This document shows, piece by piece, positions 8,524-19,917 of a stretch of 64,000 bases of DNA (within the stretch, counting starts at the first letter, position 1; every line of letters starts with the position of its first letter). The position numbers were made by a program, and so were the translations under genes. The DNA is taken from positions 372,001-436,000 of the forward strand of contig NZ_SMFK01000002.1 in assembly GCF_004349355.1 (NCBI RefSeq). The letters run 5' to 3'. The notes under the pieces were generated by a model. It worked only from the letters and a program-made list of their open reading frames with translations. It was not told where the DNA came from and did not search any database. The stretch is from Flavobacterium cellulosilyticum. GTDB lineage: Bacteria; Bacteroidota; Bacteroidia; Flavobacteriales; Flavobacteriaceae.

Positions 8524-10242
8524 TTAGATATATTTGTTTTTAAATGTAATTGTGAATGTAGTTCCAATGTTTACTGTGCTTTCGATGTTAATGGTTCCTC
8601 CCATAGTTTCTACTTGAGATTTTACTAAATACAAACCTAACCCTTTGCTGTCAGGGTAATCATGAAATCTTTGATATAAACCAAAAACTTTGTCTCTGTT
8701 TCTCACTAAATCAATACCAATTCCATTGTCTTTAAAAATTAAAATTACCGTATCTCCAATCTGATTTGCGGTGATGCTAATTTTAGATTTTCTGGTTTCA
8801 GATTTGTATTTAATTGAATTGGTTAAAAGGTTTAATAAAATGCTCTCCAAATAGGATTTATTAGTATTTAAAAAAGCAACTTTATCAAAATCGAATTTTA
8901 TTATAGGTTTGTGTAATCCAATTAGAAAATTCAACTGACTAAAAACATTTTCAAATATTTCTTTTAACATCACTTCTTCTTTTTTGATAGAAGGATTGTC
9001 TTTAATGATAATTACTTTTACTAAATCATTAATTGTTTCGTTTAGTAAATGGGTAGATTTATTGAAGCCGTCTAAGATTTCTTTTAGTTCTGGGTTTTCA
9101 ATTGGAATGTCTTCCATCAAATTTAATAAACCCGTTAGGTTTGATAAAGGAGCTCTAAGGTTGTGAGAGGTAATATAAGAGAATTGTTGTAAGTCTTTAT
9201 TGTTTTGCGTTAATTCTCTTATCAGTTGTTCCTTCTCAACTTCTTGTTTTTTATCTGCTGTAATGTCTCTTTGAATTGAAACCCAATGAGAAAGTTCTCC
9301 GTCTGAATTGTAAACAGGTGACATGGAATATTTCACCCAGTATTCCTCTTTGTTTTTTTTGTAACTAATCGTTTCTATTTGGCATTCTTGGTGGTTTTTT
9401 ATGGCGTAGATAAGCTTTTTAAATTCTTCGTTATCTGAATTGGGCCCTTGAAAAATATTTGGAGATTTTCCTATAATTTCATCTGAATCGTATCCTGACA
9501 TCAAAGAAAATGCTGGATTTACATAGACTATTCTTGGAATGTTACCTTCTAACAAGTCAGGTTCAGTAATTATTACTGAATCCTTTGTTTGGGTAATTAC
9601 AGTTTCTAGTAATTTAAGTCGTTGTTCTTCAATTTTTTGTTTGGTTATATCTTGAATTGCTCCAATCATCCGCACTGATTTTCCTTCTTCATCTTTTAAA
9701 ATAAATCCTCTGTCTAAGACATATTTATAGGAACCATCAGCACATTTGAATCGATATTGATCTTGCCATTTTTCGGTTTTTTGTTCAATGAAAGAATATA
9801 ATTTAATGGACATTTTGATACTGTCTTCGGGATGTATTTTATCAAACCACCATTTGGAACTTTCACCAATTTGATCTTGTTTATAACCAAATAGTTTTTC
9901 TATTCCTTTATTCCATATCATTTTGTCTTCCAAGATCTTCCAGTCCCAAATTGTGTCACTTGTGGCTTTTGACACAATATCATATCTTTCATTCGACTCT
10001 TTAATATCATCATTTTTTTTCTTAAGCTTTTCAAATATAGCAGAGTTCTTAATGTCATTTTTGTATAAAACATACCTTAAGATTAAACCAGAAAGTAAAA
10101 TAAATAAGAAGTCTTTGAACAGGATGATTAAGGAGAATTGATCTAAAGTAGCGTATTTTGGAATCACTTTAAAACAAACTATTGCCAATACTAAAGATAT
10201 TAGGATATAGATAATGGTTATTTGGTTTTGTTTGTTTTTCAT
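8524..10242 (-). CDS. Membrane-anchored PAS-PAS sensor histidine kinase
   Basis: 572 residues. Two N-terminal membrane helices (about 9-26 and 36-61) with a very short external loop, then two PAS/PAC modules (about 78-200 and 205-330; note WDWKILEDKMIWNKGI and NPAFSLMSGYDSDEIIGKSP), a HisKA-type dimerisation helix with the phospho-acceptor His in ITSHNLRAPL (about residue 360), and a HATPase domain with N-box LLNLLTNSIKYK, G1 FKDNGIGID and G2 GLGLYLVKS. The small loop and PAS domains suggest an intracellular or membrane-state signal. It is translated just before the lone receiver at 8120-8521, its likely partner. Confidence 0.94.
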   Translation of the reverse strand: MKNKQNQITIIYILISLVLAIVCFKVIPKYATLDQFSLIILFKDFLFILLSGLILRYVLYKNDIKNSAIFEKLKKKNDDIKESNERYDIVSKATSDTIWDWKILEDKMIWNKGIEKLFGYKQDQIGESSKWWFDKIHPEDSIKMSIKLYSFIEQKTEKWQDQYRFKCADGSYKYVLDRGFILKDEEGKSVRMIGAIQDITKQKIEEQRLKLLETVITQTKDSVIITEPDLLEGNIPRIVYVNPAFSLMSGYDSDEIIGKSPNIFQGPNSDNEEFKKLIYAIKNHQECQIETISYKKNKEEYWVKYSMSPVYNSDGELSHWVSIQRDITADKKQEVEKEQLIRELTQNNKDLQQFSYITSHNLRAPLSNLTGLLNLMEDIPIENPELKEILDGFNKSTHLLNETINDLVKVIIIKDNPSIKKEEVMLKEIFENVFSQLNFLIGLHKPIIKFDFDKVAFLNTNKSYLESILLNLLTNSIKYKSETRKSKISITANQIGDTVILIFKDNGIGIDLVRNRDKVFGLYQRFHDYPDSKGLGLYLVKSQVETMGGTINIESTVNIGTTFTITFKNKYI

Positions 10243-10354
10243 TATTCAAATATAATTAAATATTGGGTAAATATTAAAATTCCTATAAAACTTATTTAAA
10301 TTTGTTTGATTTCGTCCTATTTAAGTTAACAATTAGCAAACAAATAGATAAAGG

Positions 10355-10384
10355 TTTTTTATATTAAAATAAAGTGTACATTTG
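10355..10384 (+). promoter_or_regulatory. Predicted Bacteroidota-type promoter of typA
   Basis: TACATTTG at 10377-10384 fits the -7 consensus TAnnTTTG; a T-run at 10355-10357 stands in for the -33 TTG with a 19-bp spacer. Transcription would begin about 15 bp before the typA ATG at 10404. Confidence 0.55.
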
Positions 10385-10403
10385 CAACCTCAAAAAAAAT
10401 TAG

Positions 10404-12200
10404 ATGGAAGCTATTAGAAACATTGCAATTATTGCCCACGTCGATCACGGAAAAACTACCTTGGTTGATAAAATTATGTATCACTGCCAATTATTTCGTG
10501 ATAATGAAAATACAGGTGATTTAATTCTAGATAATAACGACTTGGAACGTGAAAGAGGTATTACTATTACTTCTAAAAATGTTTCTGTAGTATATAAAGG
10601 AACAAAAATAAATATTATTGACACTCCTGGTCACGCCGATTTTGGTGGAGAGGTTGAGCGTGTACTTAATATGGCTGATGGAGTTTGTCTACTAGTAGAT
10701 GCTTTTGAAGGGCCAATGCCTCAAACTCGTTTTGTATTACAAAAAGCACTTGACTTAGGTTTGAAACCATGTGTTGTTATCAATAAAGTAGATAAAGAAA
10801 ACTGTACTCCAGAAGAAGTACATGAAAAAGTTTTCGATTTAATGTTCGAATTAGGAGCAGAAGAGTGGCAATTGGATTTTCCAACAGTTTATGGTTCAGC
10901 TAAAAATAACTGGATGTCTGATCATTGGGAAAATGTAACTGATAATGTTGAAGCATTATTAGATATGGTTATTGAAAATGTTCCAGCTCCAAAAGTTTCT
11001 GAAGGAACCCCTCAAATGTTGATTACTTCTTTAGATTTCTCTGCATTTACAGGTCGTATCGCAATTGGTCGTCTTGAAAGAGGTATCTTGAATGAAGGAA
11101 TGCCAATCTCTTTAGTTAAAAGAGACGGTACTGTTTCAAAATCACGTATAAAGGAATTACATACTTTTGAAGGTCTTGGTCGTAAAAAAGTACAACAAGT
11201 AATTGCAGGAGATATTTGTGCAATTGTAGGTGTTGAAGGTTTTGAAATTGGTGATACAATTGCTGATTTTGAAAATCCGGAGGCACTAGCTTCTATCGCT
11301 ATTGATGAGCCTACTATGAGTATGTTGTTTACAATTAATGACTCTCCTTTCTTTGGTAAAGAAGGTAAATTTGTAACTTCTCGTCATATTAGAGATCGTT
11401 TGAATAAAGAATTAGAAAAGAACTTAGCAATGAAATTGGGTGAAACTGATTCAGCGGATAAGTTCATGGTTTTTGGTCGCGGAGTTCTTCACTTATCTGT
11501 TCTTATTGAAACTATGAGAAGAGAAGGTTATGAATTGCAAATCGGACAACCACAAGTTATCATCAAAGAAATTGATGGTAAAAAATGCGAACCAATTGAA
11601 GAATTAACAATCGATTTACCAGAAACACTTTCGGGAAGAGCCGTAGAGTTTGTTACTATGCGTAAAGGTGAAATGTTAAGTATGGAAACTAAAGGCGAGC
11701 GAATGATTGTAAAATTCAACATTCCATCACGTGGAATTATAGGATTGCGTAATCAATTGCTTACTGCTACTGCTGGTGAGGCTATTATGGCACACCGTTT
11801 TATAGGATATGAGCCTTTCAAAGGTGAAATTGCCGGTCGTAACAAAGGATCATTAATTTCTATGGAAAAAGGAAAAGCTATTCCTTATTCTATCGATAAA
11901 TTACAAGATCGTGGTAAGTTTTTTGTTGAACCAAATGCTGAAATTTACGAAGGTCAAGTAATTGGAGAAAACTCTCGTGGTGATGATATGTGTGTAAACG
12001 TAACTAAAGAGAAAAAACAATCTAACGTACGTTCTTCTGGAAATGATGAAAAAGCAAGGATTATACCACCAATTATTTTTTCATTAGAAGAAGCTTTAGA
12101 ATATATTCAAAAAGATGAATACGTTGAGGTAACTCCAAAATCGATTCGTTTGAGAAAGATTTATTTGACTGAAACTGACAGAAAAAGATTTAAATTCTAA
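10404..12200 (+). CDS. typA: Ribosome-associated translational GTPase TypA/BipA
   Basis: 598 residues, the normal length. G1 is AHVDHGKTTL (residues 11-20), the switch I stretch is RERGITITSKN, G3 is DTPGHADFGGEVERV and G4 is NKVDKE. Domains II and III (elongation-factor-like) and the TypA-specific C-terminal domain (RGIIGLRNQLLTATAGEA, then EPFKGEIAGRNKGSLIS) follow. TypA binds the ribosome in a GTP-dependent way and supports 50S assembly and growth under cold or other stress. Single gene with its own predicted promoter and a strong terminator at 12219-12247. Confidence 0.98.
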   Translation: MEAIRNIAIIAHVDHGKTTLVDKIMYHCQLFRDNENTGDLILDNNDLERERGITITSKNVSVVYKGTKINIIDTPGHADFGGEVERVLNMADGVCLLVDAFEGPMPQTRFVLQKALDLGLKPCVVINKVDKENCTPEEVHEKVFDLMFELGAEEWQLDFPTVYGSAKNNWMSDHWENVTDNVEALLDMVIENVPAPKVSEGTPQMLITSLDFSAFTGRIAIGRLERGILNEGMPISLVKRDGTVSKSRIKELHTFEGLGRKKVQQVIAGDICAIVGVEGFEIGDTIADFENPEALASIAIDEPTMSMLFTINDSPFFGKEGKFVTSRHIRDRLNKELEKNLAMKLGETDSADKFMVFGRGVLHLSVLIETMRREGYELQIGQPQVIIKEIDGKKCEPIEELTIDLPETLSGRAVEFVTMRKGEMLSMETKGERMIVKFNIPSRGIIGLRNQLLTATAGEAIMAHRFIGYEPFKGEIAGRNKGSLISMEKGKAIPYSIDKLQDRGKFFVEPNAEIYEGQVIGENSRGDDMCVNVTKEKKQSNVRSSGNDEKARIIPPIIFSLEEALEYIQKDEYVEVTPKSIRLRKIYLTETDRKRFKF

Positions 12201-12218
12201 TCTGTATATTTATAACTT

Positions 12219-12247
12219 AAAAGCCATTCGAAAGAATGGCTTTTTTT
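12219..12247 (+). terminator. Intrinsic terminator of typA (bidirectional)
   Basis: aaagccattc-gaaa-gaatggcttt followed by a T-run: a ~10-bp stem with a GAAA tetraloop 18 bp after the typA stop. The preceding A-run would also serve the convergent gene ending at 12311. Confidence 0.88.
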
Positions 12248-12310
12248 ATGTTTATAGTTTTTTTTGATCTAAATAATAAACTAAGGAAGTGAATAGATTA
12301 AATTAGATGT

Positions 12311-15300
12311 TTATCTCTTTAAACTAAAATGACCTTTGGCTTCTCTACCGTCTTCTAATTTTACAGTGTACCAATAGTCATCAGAAGGCAATTGAAAACC
12401 ATTGAAAGTACCGTCCCAACCCTCTTGATTTGAAGGAATTAATTGTTTGAGTAATTTTCCAAATCGGTCATAGATGTATATTGTGGATTTAGAATTGAAA
12501 ACAGCATTTACCCCTTTTGGACTCCAATAATCGTTGTATCCATCATTGTTTGGAGTAAAGAATTTTGGCACGCCAATTACGGCTATGGTTTTATGAACAA
12601 CTGGACCACAACCATTTTTGTCGTTAATATACACTTCGTGAATACCGGCCGGAACATTGGTAAAGAAATTAGAATCTTGAAAATATCCAGAAGCTTCATC
12701 TAAACTATATTCGTAATCACCTAATCCAGAAACATTTGCTGTAACTGTGTTTATGTCGGTCATATCTACAATTTGAATATTATCAATATGTGCCACATCG
12801 GAAGCGGTAACTTTTATGGTTCGAATTCTACTGCATCCAGATAAAGTTGAAACTTCTACCGAATAATTTCCTTCTGCATTTACATCTAAAGTATAAGATG
12901 TTTTTCCTGATAAAACGGTTCCGTCTTTTGACCAAATATAAGTGTAATTAGTTGTTGGAGAACCATCTTGAATTCCCGCATCAAGTTTAACATAGAAAGT
13001 AGGGTCGTTTTGACAAACTAATTTATCTTCACTTCCATTTATGTTTAATTTTATTTTTGGCACTGGAAGCACTTTAAAAGGAATAATTACAGAAACTTTA
13101 CAAGTTGTGTTTATTGGATTTTCTACAACAACTTTTACATTTTGCGTTGCTGTAACATATGGATTTGGCAACGGACTTGGCAATATATTTCCATTCTGAT
13201 CGAAATATTTGACAGTCATTCCTGTTTGTCCATTCAAAATTGTGGTTTGAAATGTTGCAGAATCAAAAGCAAATTTTCCATCTTGTAATAAAGGATCTAA
13301 CTCATCATCGCAAGTTGTTGTCAATGAAACAGGAACAGAAAATGCTTCGGGTAAGTTATCAACAATAAATTGAATTGTTGTTTGGTCCAAACATTTTAAT
13401 GAAGTGTTGTTAGAAACAACCGCTTTTATGGTTTGCGAAGCCGTTAAAAATGAGGCAGGAAAAGGGCTTGGTAAAGGGTTGTTTGCTTGATCAAAATAAG
13501 TGACACTAATATTTGTTTGACCATTTAGCAAATTAGCTTCTAGTGCTGATGTATTAAAAGGAAATTTTCCGTCATGATCATCATCACATTGTCTTGATAT
13601 AATTACAGGATTTGCAAAAGGTAATTTTTCAACAGTTAAAGTAACAAATGGACCTAAACCATAACATGTATTATCAGCATCACTATCTACTCTAACCCAA
13701 ATGTTTTGAGAATTAGGATATCCAATATTTCTATAATTTGAAGTAGTAGTAATATCATTTAATTCTGCCAAAGCATCAGCTTGATTTCTATAATAACGAA
13801 TACTATATACAGCGGCAGTTTTTGGCAAAAGGTTTTCAATAGTTGTTTTTGTGTAACTAAAGTCAAAAGTGGCTATTCCGTCCCGTTTATTATTGTTGCT
13901 ATTGTTGTTTCCATTGCTGTCCAAGAAATCATCACAAACTGGAGGTACTATTATACTGTAAGTTGAAGGTATGTTGGTTGCAACAACATTCAATGTTAGT
14001 TTAGCAATACTAAAACATCCATTTGAATTCATAACTCTAGCCCAAACAGGCATAGTTCCTGGGGTTGTATTTACAAAATCCAATGGATTTGAAATTAAGG
14101 CAGATGGGTTTGCAGTAGTGGCTCCTGCCAAAGTGGTATAATAAGTAATAGTTTCATTAGCGATTTTACTTGAAATCATATTGTTATTTACAGTAAGATT
14201 AAAAGAGGTAATCGCATCTAAATCGTCGTCACATTGAGTAATTTTAATGTCGTTTACAATTGGTAAAACGTATATTTTTAATGTAGTATCCGATGAAAGT
14301 AATCCACATGAGTTACCAATTTTGTTTAATTGTACTCGGTATTTGTACCCATTCATTGCATTAGTAATACTCATTATCGTTAAGGTATTACTTGTAGTGC
14401 CCGAGTAAGTTGTGTTATCATTAATGTCAATCCAATTAATGCTATCTATCGAAAGTTGCCATTGATATGTATTTCCACCATTATCTTTTAATGTAATTGT
14501 AGCATTTTGTAATTCGCAAGTTTGCGCAACATTTGGTTGTGTAGTTATTACAATTGGAGCATAAGTAATGTAGTTTGAATTGGGTGTTGTATAGCCAATG
14601 GCGCTCGTTACTAACCCATTTGCATCTACCATTGGGGGAGCAATTCCTCCAAGAATTCCATCGCCATTTGCATCTAAAAAACCTGCCTCGATTACATCAG
14701 AACATAAATCATTGTCACTTTCTAAATCACGATAATTTCGTATTCCATCCGCATCTGTGTCAATTCCTGTTTCTACAGCATCTAGAATACCATCATTATC
14801 ACTATCTAAATCAAGGTAATCAGGAATACCATCATTATCCGTATCAATTGGTGTAAGTCCTGGTTCGAATGCGTTGTCTAATCCGTTTTTGTTACTATCT
14901 ACATTAGTTAATACAACTGAATTGTTAACTTGAGCTTCAATACCATCTGGAATTCCATCATTATCGGTATCTTGATCCAGTTGATCGGATATACCATCGT
15001 TATCGGAATCTTTTGGTACACAAGTTGCAAAAAGTGCAAGGCTAGTTTTATTAGGAAGCGTATCTGATAAATTAGAATGGGTGAAGCTGATGGAATTTGT
15101 TAGATAAGATAAAAATTTGAAAGTTCCTGTTCCAGCAGACAAAGGAGTTGTGCTATTGAGTATAAAACGTATTTCAAAAGAGGAATATTCCGTTACGCCA
15201 GTTTCGTATATTCCATCATAATTAGTGTCTATTAATAATTGATTAGTAGGGTTAAGAACTGTAATTGTTTTGTTAATATCCGTTCTAATGATATATTGTG

Positions 15301-17287
15301 CATTAGGATTTAATAAATCGGAGGTTGTAGAAGTAGTGCTATAATCAATTCCTAAGCTTATAGGTTGATTGAAAATCATTTTATAGGTTATACTATTTCC
15401 TTTGCCAGCAGGGATTTCAGAGACAAAAGTTCCATCAGACTTACCTGTGAAAGTTCCTGTTGGTAATCCAGTTCCTGAAGTTGAAATTGTTCCTAAGAAT
15501 GAATTTGTATAATTTCCAACAGCAATTGTTCCCAAAGAAGTATTAGAAATATCGATATTTTGATTTCCGTAAGATTCCGTACAATTCGTAATACCATCAT
15601 TGTCGTTATCAATATCAATGTTGTCATTGGCTTTGTCATTATCTATATTAGTAGGACATTCGCTGATAGGTATTTTATCAGAAAAAACAAAACCATTACT
15701 TGGACATCCAGATATATTGCCTCGAACTTGATAATAACCCGGAGATGTTGGTGTGTATTGGTTACTAATGGCTCCTGGAATTTCAACATCATTTTTATAC
15801 CATTTAAAGGTGTCGTAGGAAGATAAGGAATTAATTTTCAATACTACATTTGGAATACATGCAGAATTAACAACAGAAATTTTATCAGATACAATTTCAG
15901 GTTTAATATCAAAACCTGAATAATATCCACCATAAGTTGCAGCACCATTTGTTCCAAAATAAGAAACATAAACTTGTTTGGTAGATTTTACGGCTATATT
16001 ACCACTTAGATTATTGATTGTATATCTCACAAAACCTGGATTACCACTAATAGCAATAGCGGGAGCTGTTGTGTTTACTCCATTAATTTTAACTAATGCC
16101 CCAGTTTCTGTCACAATATTTAAACCTCCATTGAAAGTATTGTTTCCAATAGATTCTATTAATGGAATATTGTCTACTGAATTTGGCGTAGCGCAATTTA
16201 ACGGTGGTACAAAAAACAAGTTCTGATTTGCGGGAGGATTATTAGAATTGCCATTTGGAAGAATAGCCGGAGCTAAACCACCAATACTTTGATAAGCAAA
16301 TACATTTTCAGAAGTATTTACATATAAATTACCATTGATATATTTACTTCCATCAATTATAGCATAATCGCCTGCATTTAAAAGGCTAGCGTAGGGTGTC
16401 GAAACCCCATTTATATAAATAATAGTATTTGGAGTGTTTGCGATCAATAACACTTTTTCCAAATCATCTGTTCCAATGCCTTTAACAAAAATATATTCTT
16501 TTCCAATTTTTTCGGACGAAACTATTTGGTCAAATCCTATATCTCTTCCATTTGTACTAGTGCTATTGCTGCCGCCAATTGAACCCGCATTAACTACTAC
16601 TGGCTTGTCTGATTCAACCAAAGCTCCGATCATTTTGGAACTGTTAGATGGAGTATTGTTACCTGAATAATTTTCTAAACCCATTACATAGCTTTCATTC
16701 TTATTTAAAGTTACTGTAATTGGAGCGGTGTAAATTGTACCGTCAGTAAAAATTGTTCCAATAGGAATGTTGGATAGGGTTACTTTTGTATTATTTTCTG
16801 TGGATAAAATTGAGGCGAAATTCAATAAATTATTATCTACATTTGGATTCAACATAGCTCCTAAACGAAAAGATTTTCCAAGTGCACTATTGCCTTTGGA
16901 AACGAGACCTCCAGCATGATTATAACCTCCATTATTATTTGCTCCAGAATTTATCCTCACACTTACATAAACTAAATCTTCTGCTTCGATAATAAACCCT
17001 TTGTTTTGGATAATTCCAATAGTTGTTTTAGGTGTAAATAATTGCGAAGTGTTGCCTTGACCAATACGATGGATATAAGGAACAGAGTTGCTCACAACCC
17101 CAGATATAATAGCTCCGCCAATTTCAATAATTTTAAAATTAACATCATTGGTGTTGGGTGTAGAAATATATAAATATTGGTCTTCAGCCAAATTATTTTG
17201 TGTGGTTAAAGGAGGAATATAATGTGTTTTACTAAACTGAGCAGAACAACTTAAAGCGATAAAAAGAAAGAGAATTATGTTTTTCAT
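12311..17287 (-). CDS. Giant secreted protein: IgGFc-binding-like N-domain, thrombospondin type 3 repeats, T9SS type B sorting domain
   Basis: 1658 residues. Signal peptide 1 to ~16 (FIALSCSAQ). Residues ~25-470 resemble the IgGFc-binding N-terminal domain found in Bacteroidota surface proteins ([37 protein letters not shown]). Aspartate-rich Ca-binding thrombospondin-3 repeats occupy about 560-570 and 755-880 ([18 protein letters not shown]). Several ~85-residue beta modules with CDDxxD starts follow (1070-1480), then an Ig/PKD-like domain. The last ~85 residues ([42 protein letters not shown]) are the gliding-motility-associated/type B sorting domain for type IX secretion. Its neighbour at 17438 has a homologous C-terminus. 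Probable role: surface adhesion or matrix; inferred only. Confidence 0.92.
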   Translation of the reverse strand: MKNIILFLFIALSCSAQFSKTHYIPPLTTQNNLAEDQYLYISTPNTNDVNFKIIEIGGAIISGVVSNSVPYIHRIGQGNTSQLFTPKTTIGIIQNKGFIIEAEDLVYVSVRINSGANNNGGYNHAGGLVSKGNSALGKSFRLGAMLNPNVDNNLLNFASILSTENNTKVTLSNIPIGTIFTDGTIYTAPITVTLNKNESYVMGLENYSGNNTPSNSSKMIGALVESDKPVVVNAGSIGGSNSTSTNGRDIGFDQIVSSEKIGKEYIFVKGIGTDDLEKVLLIANTPNTIIYINGVSTPYASLLNAGDYAIIDGSKYINGNLYVNTSENVFAYQSIGGLAPAILPNGNSNNPPANQNLFFVPPLNCATPNSVDNIPLIESIGNNTFNGGLNIVTETGALVKINGVNTTAPAIAISGNPGFVRYTINNLSGNIAVKSTKQVYVSYFGTNGAATYGGYYSGFDIKPEIVSDKISVVNSACIPNVVLKINSLSSYDTFKWYKNDVEIPGAISNQYTPTSPGYYQVRGNISGCPSNGFVFSDKIPISECPTNIDNDKANDNIDIDNDNDGITNCTESYGNQNIDISNTSLGTIAVGNYTNSFLGTISTSGTGLPTGTFTGKSDGTFVSEIPAGKGNSITYKMIFNQPISLGIDYSTTSTTSDLLNPNAQYIIRTDINKTITVLNPTNQLLIDTNYDGIYETGVTEYSSFEIRFILNSTTPLSAGTGTFKFLSYLTNSISFTHSNLSDTLPNKTSLALFATCVPKDSDNDGISDQLDQDTDNDGIPDGIEAQVNNSVVLTNVDSNKNGLDNAFEPGLTPIDTDNDGIPDYLDLDSDNDGILDAVETGIDTDADGIRNYRDLESDNDLCSDVIEAGFLDANGDGILGGIAPPMVDANGLVTSAIGYTTPNSNYITYAPIVITTQPNVAQTCELQNATITLKDNGGNTYQWQLSIDSINWIDINDNTTYSGTTSNTLTIMSITNAMNGYKYRVQLNKIGNSCGLLSSDTTLKIYVLPIVNDIKITQCDDDLDAITSFNLTVNNNMISSKIANETITYYTTLAGATTANPSALISNPLDFVNTTPGTMPVWARVMNSNGCFSIAKLTLNVVATNIPSTYSIIVPPVCDDFLDSNGNNNSNNNKRDGIATFDFSYTKTTIENLLPKTAAVYSIRYYRNQADALAELNDITTTSNYRNIGYPNSQNIWVRVDSDADNTCYGLGPFVTLTVEKLPFANPVIISRQCDDDHDGKFPFNTSALEANLLNGQTNISVTYFDQANNPLPSPFPASFLTASQTIKAVVSNNTSLKCLDQTTIQFIVDNLPEAFSVPVSLTTTCDDELDPLLQDGKFAFDSATFQTTILNGQTGMTVKYFDQNGNILPSPLPNPYVTATQNVKVVVENPINTTCKVSVIIPFKVLPVPKIKLNINGSEDKLVCQNDPTFYVKLDAGIQDGSPTTNYTYIWSKDGTVLSGKTSYTLDVNAEGNYSVEVSTLSGCSRIRTIKVTASDVAHIDNIQIVDMTDINTVTANVSGLGDYEYSLDEASGYFQDSNFFTNVPAGIHEVYINDKNGCGPVVHKTIAVIGVPKFFTPNNDGYNDYWSPKGVNAVFNSKSTIYIYDRFGKLLKQLIPSNQEGWDGTFNGFQLPSDDYWYTVKLEDGREAKGHFSLKR

Positions 17288-17437
17288 TAGTGACTTGTAA
17301 AAACTAATATATACTATGACAGCTTAAACAAAAATAGGTTTAAAATTTAGAATTAAATAATTTACTGAACACCTATGAATCATTCAACTTGAAAACAAAG
17401 TTACCAATTTGAAGTTACTTCAGCGCCAAAGTAGTCA

Positions 17438-19747
17438 TTATCTTTTTAAAGAAAAATGACCTTTTATTGTTTTACCATTATCCAATTTTATTGTGAACCA
17501 ATAATCGTCTGAGGGTAATTCTTTTCCATTGTAGATGCCGTTCCAACTTGGGTAAATTGAATTAAGTTCTTTAAGTATTTTGCCAAAACGGTCATAAATA
17601 ATTATTGTTGATTTAGGGAATAAATCAAGATTTTTAATTTTCCATTCATCATTGAAATTATCGCCATTGGGTGTGAAAAAACGTGGATAATCCAAAACAT
17701 AAACAGAATATGGAGTAGATATGCCACAACCATTTTTATCTCGTGCAGTAGCATAATAAAGACCTGGAGCAATACCTGAAAACAATGGGGAATCTTGATA
17801 ATTCAAGCTGTCTAATGAAAATTCATAATTACCAAAACCTGTGTATTGTATAAAAACAGAATTGTTATTTCCAGTAAAATCGTTTATTGTCGCTCCTGTT
17901 ATTGTTGCTATGCCTGAAATTGGAACAAAGAATTTTTTTGTTTTAGTGCAGCCATTTACACCTGTTACAATTACAGAATAATTCCCTGCAGTTGATGTGA
18001 TTATTGAATTAGTAACAGCTCCGGTATTCCACAAATAACTTGAATAATTAGGTGCAACTGTCAATGTTGCAGAAAAACCATCACATATTGAAATAGTTTC
18101 ATCTTGAAAATTAGGAGGATCAAAAGTGTTTACTTTAAGTGTAATTGAAGTAATTCCGAAACAGTTTGGGCCATTCGCGATTCTGACATAAATGTTTTGT
18201 TGATATGGAATAGTATTTTTAAAAATAGTTGGTAATGAATTATTTTGAAACAAAGCGTCATTTTCAGTCAAATAATAGTTTACAATCAATCCGTTTGGCA
18301 ATCCTGACAATAATTGAGGTGTAACTTGCTTATTCAAGTCAAATTGATACAATCCATCTTGAATTGTGTCGCCATCGCATGTTGTAATTGGATTTTGAAT
18401 AGGGATATAATTGCTTACATTTATTAATTTAAGTTGAGCGTAATTGACGCATTTATAGGTGTTTGTCACTCTAGCAAATAGAATTGGATTTGGAGTTTTG
18501 TTTATATATGCCCTAGGATTTACTATAGAGTTTGTATTTGCTTGGGCATCTGAAAGCGATTCATAATACACTACTTGACTTAAGCTAGTGTTGTTATTCC
18601 TAATGATATTATCGACTGTTGTTAAATCAAATTGAGATATGCCGTCTCCATCTGGATCGCATTGGGAAAGCGAAGTATTAGACAAAAGAATTTCAGGAGT
18701 GAATTCTAGTTTTATTTTACCTGTAGCGCTGCAAGTTGAGGGAGTATAAACTACTTCAACTGTATAAGTCCCCGAATCAGTTGCTGAATATGTGGAATTT
18801 GATTCGTTCGGGATAGGAATATTAGAACCATCTTTGAACCATTTGTAACTATAACTTGCTGGTAATTTAGTATCTAAGAGAATGCTTTCGCCGTAACAAA
18901 TAGGATTATTTGTTGTTAATCGATCGGGACCCAAATCAATTTTTGGAATAAAAGTTCCTGCTTTAATAAATACTGCTGAATCAAAATATTGATTTTTATC
19001 ATCAGCAATTACTAGTTTAATATGATACGTTTTACCAGCGATTACGGTAGTTTGAGCATTCATAACTACTGATTGACCGGAGTAATTTATTGGACTAGTT
19101 ATAGTGTTGTTTCCGTTATAATAATTTGTATTTATTGCTGGGCAAGTACCAAGAGGAGTTGTAGGGTGAAGGTTCATTGTTGTAACTGCTGTTGTTGTGC
19201 CTGGAATTTGGGCGATATTTTGATAATTGGTAGTACTTCCTTTTTCCTTAATTAAAAAAACAAACCCATCAGAATATAGACATGGACTTTCATCGTGATA
19301 CTCATTTGATGCAAAAATATAATCAAAACTCAAAAAAGTGGTTAAAGGTGTAAAGTCGAATTCTAATACAGTGGCATTTACGGAGCTAATTCCAAGAGCT
19401 TGGTTAATATCCGAATCCCCAGTCCAAGTAGAATCATTTCCGTCTCCTCGGAAAAACACAAAAGGACCAACTGAATTTTTAGCCCCCCAAGTGCTTAGCA
19501 CGACTCCTTCTTTAAAGGGAAAACTACCTCCATTATTGTTAAAATAACCATAACTATTTTGACCAACAGGAAATTTATCTCCAGTAGCTGAAAAATTTGA
19601 CACACTGACACAGGAGCTATTAATTAATATATTTTCTATCAGATTTTTTGAAGTATAAGAATCATCAACAACAATGTTCTGAGCAGTTACACAAAACATT
19701 TTGAAAAAAAACAATGTAAAAAGAATAAAATTGAGTATCCATTTCAT
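17438..19747 (-). CDS. Secreted choice-of-anchor L protein with T9SS type B sorting domain
   Basis: 769 residues. Signal peptide 1 to ~22 (ending CVTAQ). Residues ~25-265 form a choice-of-anchor L domain (NLIENILINSSCVSVSNFS, GVVLSTWGAKNSVGP, DYIFASNEYHDESPC). Ig-like modules and two ~85-residue modules beginning with CDPDGDG and CDGDTI follow, then the type B sorting domain ([50 protein letters not shown] split across the end). The C-terminal ~90 residues closely match those of the 1658-aa neighbour, 150 bp downstream in the same orientation, so both should use the same type IX secretion/attachment route. Function is presumably at the cell surface; ligand unknown. Confidence 0.92.
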   Translation of the reverse strand: MKWILNFILFTLFFFKMFCVTAQNIVVDDSYTSKNLIENILINSSCVSVSNFSATGDKFPVGQNSYGYFNNNGGSFPFKEGVVLSTWGAKNSVGPFVFFRGDGNDSTWTGDSDINQALGISSVNATVLEFDFTPLTTFLSFDYIFASNEYHDESPCLYSDGFVFLIKEKGSTTNYQNIAQIPGTTTAVTTMNLHPTTPLGTCPAINTNYYNGNNTITSPINYSGQSVVMNAQTTVIAGKTYHIKLVIADDKNQYFDSAVFIKAGTFIPKIDLGPDRLTTNNPICYGESILLDTKLPASYSYKWFKDGSNIPIPNESNSTYSATDSGTYTVEVVYTPSTCSATGKIKLEFTPEILLSNTSLSQCDPDGDGISQFDLTTVDNIIRNNNTSLSQVVYYESLSDAQANTNSIVNPRAYINKTPNPILFARVTNTYKCVNYAQLKLINVSNYIPIQNPITTCDGDTIQDGLYQFDLNKQVTPQLLSGLPNGLIVNYYLTENDALFQNNSLPTIFKNTIPYQQNIYVRIANGPNCFGITSITLKVNTFDPPNFQDETISICDGFSATLTVAPNYSSYLWNTGAVTNSIITSTAGNYSVIVTGVNGCTKTKKFFVPISGIATITGATINDFTGNNNSVFIQYTGFGNYEFSLDSLNYQDSPLFSGIAPGLYYATARDKNGCGISTPYSVYVLDYPRFFTPNGDNFNDEWKIKNLDLFPKSTIIIYDRFGKILKELNSIYPSWNGIYNGKELPSDDYWFTIKLDNGKTIKGHFSLKR

Positions 19748-19867
19748 AACATCGCAAATATACTATAAATCAATATTTTTTGTAGCGATTACATAGTAGA
19801 TATTGCCCTTTTTCGTCTGATAAATTGTTGCTTTTTATAAAATCACTACAATAATAGTAGCGCGAAC

Positions 19868-19900
19868 TTTGTTCTAATAAATGATAATACTGTAATTTTG
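19868..19900 (+). promoter_or_regulatory. Predicted promoter of the 351-aa gene
   Basis: TTTG at 19868-19871, a 21-bp spacer and TAATTTTG at 19893-19900 fit the Bacteroidota -33/-7 pattern; the start codon is at 19918, giving a leader of about 15 nt. Confidence 0.55.
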
Positions 19901-19917
19901 TAACAAATGCTATTACT

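Noticed and set aside
14575..14856. Plus-strand frame of 93 aa rich in His, Leu and Asn inside the large T9SS gene
   Set aside because: It is the antisense reading of the Asp-rich thrombospondin-3 repeats; the odd His/Leu composition is explained by the GAT/GAC-rich sense strand.
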